Source: Corbicula japonica (Eukaryota > Mollusca > Bivalvia > Venerida > Cyrenidae). From it: a stretch of DNA of 64,000 bases. Below the pieces are notes generated by a model. That model was not told the DNA's origin. It saw nothing but the letters and a program-made list of their open reading frames with translations, and ran no database searches. Location of the stretch: positions 5,225,457 to 5,289,456 of the forward strand of contig JAZAYU010000001.1 of the NCBI GenBank assembly GCA_038501625.1, read 5' to 3'. Position 1 is the stretch's first letter; each line of letters starts with the position of its first letter. Below, piece by piece: positions 1 through 12,775 of the stretch. Made by a program: the position numbers and the translations under genes.

Positions 1-663
1 AATATACTACTCATAATTTTAAAAGGGATACTTTTGTATTCTCAAAGTTTTCCAGATAAGATAACTAAACACTCAAGTTTCAATTCAGTCATTCAACTCG
101 GATGAAAAATTCACCGGTTTTATCAAATGATCAATACAAACTACACTTAATGTACCATAACTTTTCAAAATGTTAACTTAACCCTAATACTTACAGACAA
201 AAGTGGCCCTTATCAAATTTTGTGTAGTATATTTATAGTTTACATAATAATTGAATCGTCAAATAAAAACGACAGGACATTTTTTTAAGAAATATAAAAC
301 TTTGATGATTATAATTATACAAATAGTTAATAAAAACCTTTGCAATTTCAAAGAAATTATGCCCATAATATAAAGAAATTATGCCCATAATATAAAAAGG
401 ACACGCTTCTTCCTGGTGAGCTATTTTGGCCGTTTTTTTTACCTCCGGCACAACCATCATCAACACGAAAAGGAATAAAACAGCTCTGTATTAATTACTA
501 AGAGTTTGTTTACTATTGTATATATGCATGTAGCATTAGAAATCTAGGACTAAACTAAATTTATAGATGTTAAAGCATTTTCAAGTTCAATCTTCCACAT
601 AAAATGTTGAAGGCCTTTTAGTATCAGTATATACCTCTAAATGCAATAATGTTTACGTCTAAA
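1..663. other. AT-rich sequence, no gene seen
   Basis: No coding region supported. A short direct duplication of GAAATTATGCCCATAATATA occurs around 353-394. The small open frame on the minus strand here looks random. Confidence 0.6.
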
Positions 664-989
664 GCCTGTCTCACACAGAACACACGGCTTATACGGTTAG
701 CCACCCGTGTAAACCGTACATACAACCGAACCAACCGTGGCCTTATCCGAGTTACACTCGGGCCATTCGAGTGTATCCGTGAAAGTCGTGTATGATTTTT
801 AAAACTTTAAAAAAAACTGGCACGGGTGCCATGTCCGTGTATGATCGTATTAGCGATCTTACAAGACCATGAGAAACCGTGTGAGACCGTACGAGACCGT
901 AAATACAACCGCACATGAAGACCACTCCACGAGTGAGCTCAACCGTGTCAACATCGTATATAAATCGTATGGAATCTTGTGAAACCGTT
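664..989. mobile_element. terminal segment of a foldback-type DNA element
   Basis: Starts GCCTGTCTCACACAGAACAC and ends at AAACCGTT. The same sequence recurs in inverse orientation at 15732-16035 and, split by an insertion, at 25201-25371 plus 26945-27090. It is full of CCGTA/CGTAT/CGTGT motifs every 10-11 bp. The end motif CTCACACAGAAC also occurs at the centre of the adjacent palindrome, so these belong to one element family. Confidence 0.7.
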
Positions 990-2860
990 CCCAAGTCCTA
1001 CATCCAACACCCGGAATAACACTCGAATGACACACGATCACCGTACGATTCACACGAGTGTACACACGGTTTTATACGATCGCCATACGACCAATACGGT
1101 TTCATACGATCCCCCTAGCACCAATACGGTTCAAGTACGAATTATACATGGTCAAGTACGACCAGAAACGATATCTACGTCTGTACATAGCTCTTGTATG
1201 ATCATACAGCACTCGAACACAACAGAAAACACAACTTCCTGCTGCCACCTTGAAACAACAGAGTACTTGCTACATTATGCCTCCAAAGAAGAAGAAGGTC
1301 CCCAAAAACATCCCCACCATGGAAGATTCTCCCAGCGAGAATACAACAAGGGCCCCAAAGGCCCTCCGACCATTTCAACCTGTTGACCCTGTCGACCCTG
1401 GTGAGCTGGAGGACCCGCTGGTAATATCTGACGAGATACCCAGAGATTCAGATTCTGGCCAAAATAATCTCAATGTCTCTCAGTCTTATCATGATTTCTA
1501 ATTCCCTTATTCTGTCATCTGTCATTTTTATAACTTCTCTGTTGAAGCAAGCCATCACAACGTGTCAAAACATACACGAATGTGCATTACTCGAATAAAG
1601 TCGGTGGGACCGTATGTAAACCCTGTAAATGTCCAGTTAATCGAGTAAAAGTCGTGTTTAATCGTACTAGGCCGTAATAGACCGTACTAGACCGTACTTG
1701 GAACCGTACAACAATCGTATGAAAATCGTTTGCAAATCGTGTTCAAACCGTAACAAACCTTGCTTGACCGAGTATATCCGTGCTTTGTCCGTACATACTT
1801 GAGCTACATTCGAGTCTAAATCGTACTAACTCATCCCCATGCACGGTTGGATCTCAATACACGTACCAGTCAACCCGTGTATAACCGAGTATACCGTATT
1901 GGAACCGTGTGCCCAACCGTGTTCTGTGTGAGACACACAGAACACGGTTGGGCACACGGTTCCAATACCTGTATACTCGTGGTTATACACGGGTTGACTG
2001 GTATGAGTATTGAGCTCCAACCATGCCTGGGGATGAGTTAGTACGATTTAGACTTGAATGTAGCACGAGTATGTAGGAACAAAGCACGGATATACTCGGT
2101 CAAGCAAGGTTTGTCACGGTTTGAACAAGATTTGCAAACGATTTTCATACGATTGTTGTACGGTTCCAAGTACGGTCTTGTACGGTCTGTTACGTCCTAG
2201 TACGATTTAACACGACTTTTACTCGATTAACTGGACATTACAGGGATTACATACGGTCCCACCGACTTCTGTTCGACTTATGCTCGAATTATCACATATT
2301 CGTGTATGTTTTGACTCGTTTAGATGGCTTGGCTTTATAAATTTTCGAACTTTCAACAGAGAAGTTATAAAAATGGCAGATGACAGAATACGGGAATTAG
2401 AAATCATGATAAGACTGATAGACATTGAGATTATTTTGGCCAGAAGGCGTGAGGGGAGACAAGAACAAGCCAACAGAAGGAGAAGAAGGAGGCCCTTTTT
2501 GTAATCTCGCTGGGAGAATCTTCCATGTGGGGTTCTTTTGGGGGACCTTCTTCTTCTTTGGAGGCATTATGTAACAAGTTCTCTGTTGTTTCAAGATAGC
2601 AGCAGGTAGTTGTGCTTTCTGTTGTGTCCGAGTGCTGTATGATCAAACACGAGCTTTGTACAGACGTAGAGACCGTGTCTGGTCGTACATGTACTTTACC
2701 ATGTATAATTCGTACTTGAACCGTATTGTTCGTATGGTGATCGTATGAAACCGTATTGGTCGTATGGCGATCGTATAAAACCGTGTGAACACTCGTGTGA
2801 ATCGTACGGTGATCGTGTGTCATTCGAGTGTTATTCCGGGTGTTGGATGTAGGACTTGGG
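990..2860. repeat. 1.87 kb long inverted repeat (foldback element)
   Basis: The left arm starts CCCAAGTCCTACATCCAACA at 990; its reverse complement ends the right arm at 2860. The centre is a perfect short hairpin at 1921-1943, GTTCTGTGTG-AGA-CACACAGAAC, extended by near-perfect arms. The arms differ by small indels. They carry dense CGT-containing hexamers at about helical spacing and short paired open frames. Superfamily not determined; a PIF/Harbinger relation is a weak guess based on the terminal motif and a small basic open frame. Confidence 0.85.
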
Positions 2861-4885
2861 AATAAAATTATTCACGTTTGACATTGTTACGCTTTGTGAT
2901 AGTCTATATGGAGTATGTAGCCAGTCTATGTAGAATTTGCAAGGTTTTTGGTTTTCCCGGGATTTTTGACGTTTCGCATGTAGTTCTCGTGCAAATGTGT
3001 CTTATATTCTGATTTTTCGTTATTTTGAATCACTCGAGGCTAGTATTTGACAGCGACTACATTATGGTTGCTTTTTAGGTTAAAATTATTAGATTGCTAA
3101 TTTTTAAAGACAGTTAATGGACAGGCATAACATTAAAGTATGGAACCAACCGAACGGTCTTTTATGGCAATTATGAGACTTGAAAAGGATACGGATTGAT
3201 TGCGAACTGAATTTAACAAGAGGTAAAGCGATTTAGATACACGTTTATTATTCAGTTGATTTGTAATAATTATTATCTTAATTGTGAAAACGTTTTATTT
3301 TGGTTGAACGTTAACGGAAGTGTGGGATTAGGGAAAGCAAGTGCTGCAATTGAGGCCTGACTGTTATATTTTACGAGTTACACTTTATTAGTTGGAGAAT
3401 GTAATTTAAAACAATAAAAGCTCACTGTCAAATTTATTAACAGCAGTCGGAATCAGCTTTATGGTTACTTGATAATTTGTAAAGAGTTGCGATGAAAAAT
3501 TTAATTTTCAAGCGTTTTTACATGTATGTGATTTTACAAGCAGATGGGTCTTTCAGAAACACGCATTGTGTATGATAGCTAGATGTACTGTTATAAGTAC
3601 AGTTGCACGTGGAAAGCGTGTATAATTATACAGTATAACTTGAGAAGACCTCTTTCTCTAATGTCAAATTGTTTGCATTTATATCATTGCAAATGTTATT
3701 TTGTTGAGTTCAATATTTTGAGTGCTTTGGAATGCTTTAATCTTTAGACACCGTTCTGGGCGATGAAATGCTGTAATTCTGAGGAAAGCTGACTCACCTG
3801 TACGTTTTGATGATGAACTTAAATCACAAAATAAAATTAAAATCTTTTCGTTAGATAGCTAACAGAAAGATTCATCGCGTGGAAGACAGCAGTAATACAA
3901 GGCCGAATGAATATATTCTTAATTCTATTTATTTGTATTTTGTGACCCTGCGGCGCAATCTCAAATCTACTCGGAGGGGTTAGTCAGAGGGAGACCGAGT
4001 CGTATTCTATCTTTGAGGACAAATGTTGGACATGCCTTTGAAGGTCGTTTGTGTTTTCAACGTTACCATCGTATAAAGCGAACACGACTGAACTCAAATG
4101 GAGCTGGTTATGATAAGTATAAACCTATATGTCTAAAGTTAAATGTGGCTGAACGCATATCAGACAAACATTTTGTAAACACCAGCCTTCTGGTGACAAG
4201 ATTTTGTTTTTTTTTAATTCATTTTGCTGAAAATTCATTCGTGTTTTAATTTATATATGTTGTTGCTGATTTTTTGAATGAATATATTTTTATAAAAAAG
4301 CCGTAATTTGAACTTTTCTAAAGATAGTAATGTGTTATAGTTCGGATTTTAGAGATTAAAAAGAAAATCGTGTAATTCGTGTAAACGAAATACAACATGT
4401 AGCACACGATCGTGTGTACAGGGGATATTGCATATTGTTTCTGTTGGCATGTGATTCATTTTTCTATAAACTTATACAATAATATTATTTCAGCTTTAGA
4501 TAAACGATCGATAACGCTGTGCTCTGTGCCTAGTGTGGCTGAGAAGCAACTTAAATCGTCCTGATAGACTGATGATGGTTAACAAGCGGAGGTTTGATGT
4601 TTATAAAGTATGTATTGTGCTTTAGTATATTTCTATGTTTCTCTAAAATTGCTCCTTACTTGGTCTGTCGTTTTCTGTAAATTATAAACTTTTTCATTGT
4701 CGTTCGAGTACATAGGAAAGTGCGATGTATTTGCCCGTTTATTATTATAATAACGTCTTAAAATTAGCAATTTAAAGATAGCAGCATGCAGTTGTCATAG
4801 TGTAGGAATGTAATTGTTTCGCTAATTGCATGAACGGTTAAAGGAAAAACATTAATTTTATTGATTTTGTGATTGTAATAAATGT
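2861..4885. other. no gene seen; repeat fragment shared with the duplicated block
   Basis: 2861-3078 is nearly identical to 24412-24625 and 14962-15150 (starts AATAAAATTATTCACG). The rest is AT-rich single-copy-looking sequence. One 78-codon frame at 4013-4249 has no recognisable protein features. Confidence 0.6.
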
Positions 4886-4889
4886 AGTC

Positions 4890-5629
4890 AGCGTGCCTCC
4901 TGGGCTTTAAGGGGTCGTGGCTTGCAAGGACGGACCACTTTGTGATCGTGCCTCAATAGCATTAAGTGGTCGTGGCTTGCAAGGACGGACCAGTGTTGTC
5001 AGTATGCCTCGGTGGCATTGAGTGGTCGTAGCTTGTAAGGACGGACCCCATGTGTGATCTTGCCTTGTTACCATTAAGGGGTTGTAGCTTGCAAGGACGG
5101 ACCTGTGTTGTTAGTATGCCTCGGTGGCATTGAGTGGTCGTAGCTTGTAAGGACGGACCCCATGTGTGATCTTGCCTTGTTACCATTAGGGGGTCGTAGC
5201 TTGCAGGGACGGACCTGTGTTGTTAGTATGCCTCGGTGGCATTGAGTGGTCGTGGCTTGTAAGGACGGACCCCATGTGTGATCTTGCCTTGTTACCATTA
5301 AGGGGTCGGAGCTTACAAGGACGGACCTGTGTTGTCAGTATGCCTCGGTTACATTGAGTGGTCGTGGCTTGTAAGGACGGACCCCATGTGTGATCGTGCC
5401 TTGTTAGCGATTAAGGGGTCGTAGCTTACAAGGACGGACCAGTGTTGTCAGTATGCCTCGGTGGCATTGAGTGGTCGTGGCTTATAGGGAACGGACCCCT
5501 TGTGTGATCGGGCCTCGTAAGCATTAAGGGTTCGTGGTTTGCAAGGACGGACCAGTGTTGTCAGTATGCCTCGGTGGCATTAGTAGCTTGTAAGGACGGA
5601 CCCCATGTGTGATCGTGCCTTGTTACAAT
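4890..5629 (+). repeat. 56-bp minisatellite (112-bp higher-order), left part
   Basis: About 13 tandem units of ~56 bp, each with ACGGACC and a GCCTCGGTGGCATTGAG-like core. Alternate units differ (TGTGTGATC versus TGTTGTCAGTATG), giving a 112-bp higher-order repeat. The array is cut at CAAT (5626-5629) by the LTR element and resumes at 13384. Confidence 0.9.
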
Positions 5630-6244
5630 TGTAATGTAATAGGAAAATTATGATAATAATTTACAAACATATTAGGTGTTAAACATTTACATTTTAACAT
5701 ATTTATGGCCTTGTTAAGACTAATATCCTTTCTGGATAACATCAAAAATCTTGTAGGTATTTTAGCCACAGGTCATTTCATGTCTTCACCTGTATCTATT
5801 AATTACATTGGACTCGATCTTGTTATGATTAAGCAAGACGTTATATAACTGTTAATGTAGTTTATAGATGTTCTTGATGTCAATCTGTCATCTCGAACAG
5901 TAATGAGTCTGCATGAACAGTCTAGGGTATTGCATGAAAGCCAGAGATATTGTTCTGTATATTGGGAAGAGAACGGCCGGACGGCCGGGATGGGCCACGT
6001 AAGGCGTTTAGGAGATGGTTTGTTAGTCTCGTGGCTGAATAACTAAATTTTAAATAAAAGAAACTTATTACACTTAGAAAGTTATTAGGAATATTTAATA
6101 TATAAGGAATATAAGAACTGTTTGTTTTACAAGTATTAGATAAACTGTTAAAAGCTTAAAGATATATATAGTTATTTCGGAACTTAAAAAGTGTTTTTGT
6201 TATTAAACCCTGAGACCTTTGTAAGAATTAACCACTACGTTACA
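5630..6244 (+). repeat. 5' LTR
   Basis: 615 bp, TGTAATGTAATAGG to ACTACGTTACA. Differs from the 3' LTR by scattered single-base changes and small indels (for example a short extra stretch near 6100), suggesting recent insertion. Confidence 0.85.
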
Positions 6245-8940
6245 AGGACTTCTTTGTGGCGCCTAGTGCCAGGTTCTTACTTCTAGTGGTCGTCGCGGCA
6301 TAACGAGGGGGAAATCTACTGTACGACACAGCGCAGAGAAACTACTATACGACACAGCGCAGAAGAACCCACCTTACGTCACGCCAGTAAACCAGAATGA
6401 CGCAGAATGACGCAGAAGTCACAATGGAGGCTTACAGGTGAGTTCCATTTGCTAATAAAATCTTAATCCAATCATGATACACGGAACTGGTATTAAAATT
6501 AAAAAATGTAGGCTTTTCTTTTAAAGATAATACTGGGGAAGGGGGTTATTTTTGGATTGTAGATTTTTATTGTTGGAGATCGAAAATGTTAGTCAAGGTG
6601 CCGAATTCTTGTTTAGTAATTTTTGAAAATTTAACTGTTAGATCAGTAATTAATTTAGGCTCTATTTGTTCTTTACTTAATAAAAGATTTTCAAAAATTA
6701 AAGTGAAAACTTAACTTGTTACAAACAAATTTTTTGCTTAAAACAAAAAAAAACACGACAAGTTAACGTGCTAGATTAGTTCAAGTGAAATTTAACAATC
6801 TAAATTTTTTTTTGCACACACATTTTTGTTGTAATTTCCAATATTTCTCAAAAATTTTAGGAAAATATTTTTGTAACAGCAACGGTTGTAGATCTAATTT
6901 TGGCATAAACTGCTTAGTTGTTTTTAAAGGATATAAGAAGACAACTTTTTTATGTCATTAAGTAATATAAATATTCCGCAACATTGGTTGTATAGTTTAA
7001 ATACCAGCTTAAAAAATAGAAAAATGCAAAAAAAAAAATATTTAAAAAAAAGAAAGAAAAATGTACTAGAAAAAAAAAAGAAATTAAGAAGACTACTTTT
7101 GGTATTAACTATCAGCTTTAAAAAAAGAAAAGTATTAAACATATTTTGGTATGAGTGTTGTACATGAATGATAGGTTTTTTCTCTGGTACAAGGTATTAT
7201 TACTAGATTATGTGATGTAACTGTCGCGTTGCAAGCGTTGAGACCGTTCAATCTTTGTTAATAAGTTTTGTTCCGAGCGTATCGATATGTATATATGTAT
7301 ATATTTGAGAAGAAAACAGTAAAATGCTGTTGTTAACCGCGATTATGACGCGATGAATTTTAGTTGATTTTGGCTATGCCTATGTTCTTTGTTCGCGTTT
7401 CAGTAATGTAGTATACTGATGTAAACCGTGAAAATGTGCGATAGCATTAATTGACTGAAGTTTAACGTATGCATCTTTGTTGCTGAATCGATCAGTGGTA
7501 AGCCTTTTGTTTAAAAATGTACGGGTGCGGCTTCCTACATTTCGGGTTAACACACATTAATGTGTACGTTACTTTAAGCATAGGATGCGAGTGCGCTAAC
7601 GATGTCGACAATTTTTGAGAATAATTGTCACGTGACTTGTAATTAAGTTGTGCGGTCTCAGCACGTTTCGCGATTATATATCACTGTCATCGATTTAAAT
7701 CGTTGTGTGCTTGTAGGCACGTATTTTGAAATAATGTTATTAAAATGCGATTAATCGATGTTGCTTATCTTAAAGGTGTGCGTCCATATGCACGTGTCAT
7801 TTAAGGTATTTTTTTCTGTCTGAGCGGTATGTCTGATGAAGTATGCTTGTCAATATAAGTATGTACTCTTTCTTTTAAAATGATTTTTCATTATTTCATG
7901 TACCATGAATACGGAGTGTATGGTTTGGGCTTTTTCTAAGATTTTTGTTTTCATTACGCATAAATAGTTTACATTGTAACATATTTTCATTTTACGGCAC
8001 AAGTTTATAGGGCAGATTTTTTTGCATACATAACATTAATTAGGATTATTTAAAATTTAATTATTCAATGGGTATTGATCAAATTTGGTTAGTGATGCCA
8101 GTGAAATGTGTCATTGTGCGGAAGCGGGTTTAATTGGCTAGGAACAAATCGCAGAGCATGATGTTACAGATGGGTCCTATTGCTCTCCCGTCAGTATGCT
8201 CTAGTAAACGAGTCAATCTTCTACCCGGTCGGGAAAGCAGAGAATGGAATTACCTTTTGGAAGATTAACATATAATGGACATTCCAGCGGATATTGTATT
8301 TAAAAGATTAGATTTTCCAGCTTGACATCTCTTGATAGTGTGGATATTTCCAACTGGCATTTTCTTGAGGTTATTCGACAACATCTCAAGAAGTGTAACA
8401 GTACAAGTGACCAGAAATTCATCCTTACAACTATTCACAACGAACAGACGACGACGAGATGTTTTCACTCAAGCAAGGATTCACGACCTGTCCCTGGTGA
8501 GACGCTGATGGAATAAGAAACAACTTCGATTCCGTGACGCTTCCTATGATTGGCATGACAAACGATTGTGCGGAAGAATCCTGAGATGAACTTGGCATGC
8601 AGGGCGATGAGGAAGCAGTACTATCATAATTCGTATCGTTCCATAATTATTAATAATATCATACGTAGTAATTATGATTTTCATCACTGTTTATTATTGT
8701 TGAAATTATGCAGATAATGGTCGAACAACTAACAATAACTTTTCAAGCCAAACGCCATAAGTCGAATGCCTTGAGTATTTTCATCTTTAAAACGCACAGA
8801 ATGTTTCTATGATTAATTATGCAGACAATTACAATGTTTTGAACATGTTAACCACTCAGTTCAGTTTGCTTTCGGTAAAATATGAAGGAAATCGGAAAAA
8901 AATGAGTTGTTTTTTTTCCTTAAAATATGTACAACTTTAT
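6245..8940 (+). other. LTR element internal region, non-coding
   Basis: Holds a possible primer-binding site (TGGCGCC at 6257) and a donor-like CAGGTGAG at 6436. After that there is only AT-rich sequence with A- and T-runs. The Lys-rich frame near 6952-7167 is produced by A-runs. No retroviral-type proteins. Confidence 0.6.
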
Positions 8941-11900
8941 ATGGAAACGTATATGGTACACCCTGTTGATGTAGTTTCATGCGAAGATGTGTGCTTGTAG
9001 GACGACATGATCACACCAAGTTATCAAAAAATATAAAGAATTATATGATAATTGGATCATGACGTAATAACAGAACTCGATTTGTCGTCTTAATCTGGTC
9101 ATTACTGAATAACAAAGGGGGACTTGTCGTCTTAAAATAAATCGACATAACTACATAATAACGTACTTTGTAAAAATTGATATGTTGACTATGCTCGTTG
9201 TTTACGACTTTACGACTTGCTGTAGGCGACATATAGACCCATAAATTCCAGAGTCATTACCCCTGAATAACTCCACAACTGACAATTGTTAGCTTTTGAC
9301 CTGTCTATCCAAATAATTATTACAGAAAGAATGAATAAACATTCACCAAAATGTTAAAAGGATGTAAACTTGTGCACCTCCTATTTTGCAAGGGCCATTA
9401 CTCTTAATTACTCAGTTATTGACCCTGAAATAGCCTAAATGATGAAAATTTGCTTGTAAGTTGCATATCCAAAAACCTATTATGAATAAAATCATGGAAC
9501 CTTCACCAAATTATTTATCAGGATGTGATAGTGTGCATCTACTATTTTGAAAGGGCTATTATTCGTAAATTACAATTATTGACCCTGATATAGCCAAACA
9601 ATGATGAATATTGGCTTGTGACCAGCCTTGCCAAATAATTATTACAGATAGAATCTTTGAACCTTCACCAAAATGTTTTCCAGGATGAGACGTGTGCACC
9701 ACCTATTTTTAATGACCATAGCTCACAATTCAGCCATTTTTATTTGTAGCACTGTCGTATATATTCCATTAGATATTCATAATCATTGGTCTACTAGTAC
9801 ACATTCATGATGTCTATGCAAAGGTGAAATATGCATATCAGGAATCGCCACATTCAGAAAAAACAGCCTCCCCACACAGTCAAGAAGAAGAGAGGGGGAG
9901 AGAGCATGGTTAATATGCAAAAGTTGAAAATGTCTTTTTAGACCACCTTCAGATGGTGGGCTTATCAATATTCGTCCGTGGTCTGTCCGTCCGTTAACAT
10001 TATTTTGCCCCCGCTATTAGTCAGAAACTACAGGTTGGGTTTAAACCAATTTTGCTCAAATTGTGCCCCTGGTGCCGTAGTTTGTCCTATCCAAAACTGG
10101 ATCACCTAGGGTCAAAAGGAAGGATTTTTGTTAACCCTTTCCTGTATAGACACACCTTTATTGCAAGAGCGAACAGTTTAGATCCAGATCAGCTGGCACA
10201 TCCATGTCGTCGGATCAGGATCTAAACTGTTCGCTTTTTGATTCATTAGGTTATTTCTGACCAAAATGCGACTAGATCAGATCCTGATCAGACGGCACGG
10301 ATGTGCTGGCTGATCTGGATCTACACTGGTCGCACATGCGTAAAAATGCGTATATATATCAAGGAAATGGTTAACATGCTTACTAGAACTATGTGGATAA
10401 GATGACATAGCAGACGTCGACATGACATATTTTAAAATATTGTTGCACTAACTTATGTCATAAAGATTAGTTTACGTAGACAACCGGTAGAGTTAATTTT
10501 CTTTTGTTATCATGACAAGTCGACTTACCTTAAGTCGATGTAATCAAAACATCAGGGTGTACCATATACGTTTCCATAACTTTAATTACAGATTAACTAA
10601 ATTGTAAGTGTATGATAACGATATTTTGTTACATACAGATGCTCTACATTTTCTTTCTATTTGCAGAACTTATATGCGTTTTTGAATGTTACTCATGCAA
10701 GAAAAGGAAACCCAAATGACGCACGGATGAGATCACGGAAAAGAAATCAACATGCAGTACTATGGAAACGTATATGGTACACCCTGATGATATGATTAAA
10801 TCGACTTAAGGTAAGTCGACTTGTCATGATAACAAAAGAAATTTAACTGTACCGGTTGTCTACGTAAACTAATCTTTCTGACATAAGTTAGTGCAACATT
10901 ATTTTACAATATGTCATGTCGACGTATGCTATGTCATCTTATTCACATAATTTGTACATCGATCTTCCATGACTTACCTAGTTCTAGTAAGCATGTTGAC
11001 AAAAATCCTTCCTTTTGACCCTAGGTGATCCAGTTTTGGATAGGAAAAACTACGGAACCAGGGGCACAATTTGAGCAAAATTGGTTAAAACACAACCTGT
11101 ACTTTCTGACTAGTAGCGGGGGCAAAATATTGTTAACGGACGGACAGACCACGGACGAAGGTTGATAAACCCACCATCTGAAGGTTGGCTTAAAAGACAT
11201 GTTCAACTTTTGCATTGACATCATGAATGTGTACAAGTAGACCAATGATTATGAATATCTAATAGAGTATGTACGACAGTGCTACAAATATTAATGGCTG
11301 ATTTGTGAGCTATGGTCATTACAAAATAGGTGGTGCACACGTCTCATCCTGGGAAACATTAGGCAAGGCAGGTCACAAGCCAATTTTCATCATTGTTTGG
11401 CTATATCAGGGGCAATAAACGAATAATTTGCGAATAATAGCCCTTTCAAAATAGGAGGTGCAAACTTTCACATCCTGATAAATATTTTGGTGAAGGTTCC
11501 ATGATTCAATTTATAATTGGTTTTTGGATATGCCACTTACAAGCAAATTTGGCTATTAATAACTGAGTAATTGAGAGTAATGGCCCTTGCAAAATAGGAG
11601 GTGCACAAGTTTTCATCCTTTTAACATTTTGGTAACCTGGTTTAAACCCCCAGTGGCAATTTGATTTGCCACTGACCGTTCCAAGGCGGTAACCCCTCGG
11701 GTTCTCATTTTTGTTAATTGTTAGTGGTGTCTCTTTTGAAACTGATCATTTTATTAACCATGCTCTCTCCCTCTCTTCTTCTTGACTGTGTGGGGAGGCT
11801 GTTTTTCTGAATGTGGCGATTCCTGATATGCATATTTCGCCTTTTTATTCATTCTTTCTATAATAATTATTTGGATAGACAGGTCAAAAGCTAACAAGGG

Positions 11901-12243
11901 TCAGTTTTGGGGTTATTCAGGGGCAATAACTCTGGAATTTGGGGGTCAATATGTCGACCTTTAGCAAGTCATAAAGCCGTAAACAACGAGCATGGTCAAC
12001 ATAGCAGTTTTTACAAATTACTTTATTATGTATTTATGTCGTTTTATTTTAAGACAACACGTCGACTTCTGTTATTCAGTAATGGCCCGATTAAGACGAC
12101 AATTCGAGTTCTTTTATTACGTCATGATCAAATTATTATATCATTCTTTATATTTTATGATAACTTGGTGTGATCATGTCGTCCCACAAGCACACATCTT
12201 CGCATGAAATGACATAATCAGGGTGTACCATATACGTTTCCAT
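8941..12243. mobile_element. 3.3 kb inverted-repeat element with four copies of one terminal motif
   Basis: ATGGAAACGTATATGGTACA followed by CCCTG occurs forward at 8941 and 10762 and inverted ending at 10577 and 12243. The two halves (8941-10577 and 10762-12243) are inverted copies around a ~184-bp spacer. The left half alone carries a TTAA-flanked MITE (10131-10374). A ~95-bp segment (AGAGCATGGTTAA end) sits at different places in the two arms. No transposase frame is intact. Confidence 0.8.
10131..10374 (+). mobile_element. TTAA-inserting double-hairpin MITE (piggyBac-like)
   Basis: Begins TTAACCCTTTCCTGTATAGA and ends ...AAATGG-TTAA. The matching place in the opposite arm of the host element (about 10996-10999, inverse) has no insertion and only one TCAA, so TTAA is the duplicated target. 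Inside are two hairpins, one around CAGTTTAGATCC/GGATCTAAACTG and one around GATCTGGATCTACACTGGTC. Confidence 0.85.
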
Positions 12244-12446
12244 ACAGTATAAATGTTTGCTGAAGTGTTGTGATATTATGAAGATGTGATTTTCATATTC
12301 CACCGTGATATTAGTGACTTTGCGTGCTGTAAATTTTATGAAAATGTACTTATTCTTGTATGTCCTTGAAACCGAATATCACTTAAGGCATACATATGTG
12401 CTAGTATTTAATATTAGGGTTTCCTGTACACGCACATAATTTTTAT

Positions 12447-12448
<2 letters not shown>

Positions 12449-12533
<85 letters not shown>
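12449..12533. repeat. (TA)n microsatellite
   Basis: About 85 bp of alternating TA. The equivalent place in copy 2 (about 21872-21889) has only about 16 bp, so the length changed after the duplication. Confidence 0.95.
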
Positions 12534-12536
<3 letters not shown>

Positions 12537-12775
12537 CTGCTTCTTGCAGGCAGTAGTATCTATATCGTAACGAAAAATTAATATTACATTGAAACGGAAA
12601 TATATTATTTCGGTCTGAAACACAACCACACAAAAATGTTATTTAATATCACATACTTTATTTCCGAATTGAGATTTTCTGACTAGTTAATACTGATACA
12701 AAACTGATACTGCTGGCTGAAATTTGATATACGACTCTCTAGCTTTTTTTGGTTTTGTAAAGAAAGGAAGGGATT

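Noticed and set aside
6924..7167. Lys-rich and Phe-rich frames on both strands
   Set aside because: Caused by A- and T-runs in the LTR element interior; no gag-like features.
12379..12633. Frames of alternating Tyr-Ile on the minus strand
   Set aside because: Translation of the (TA)n microsatellite.
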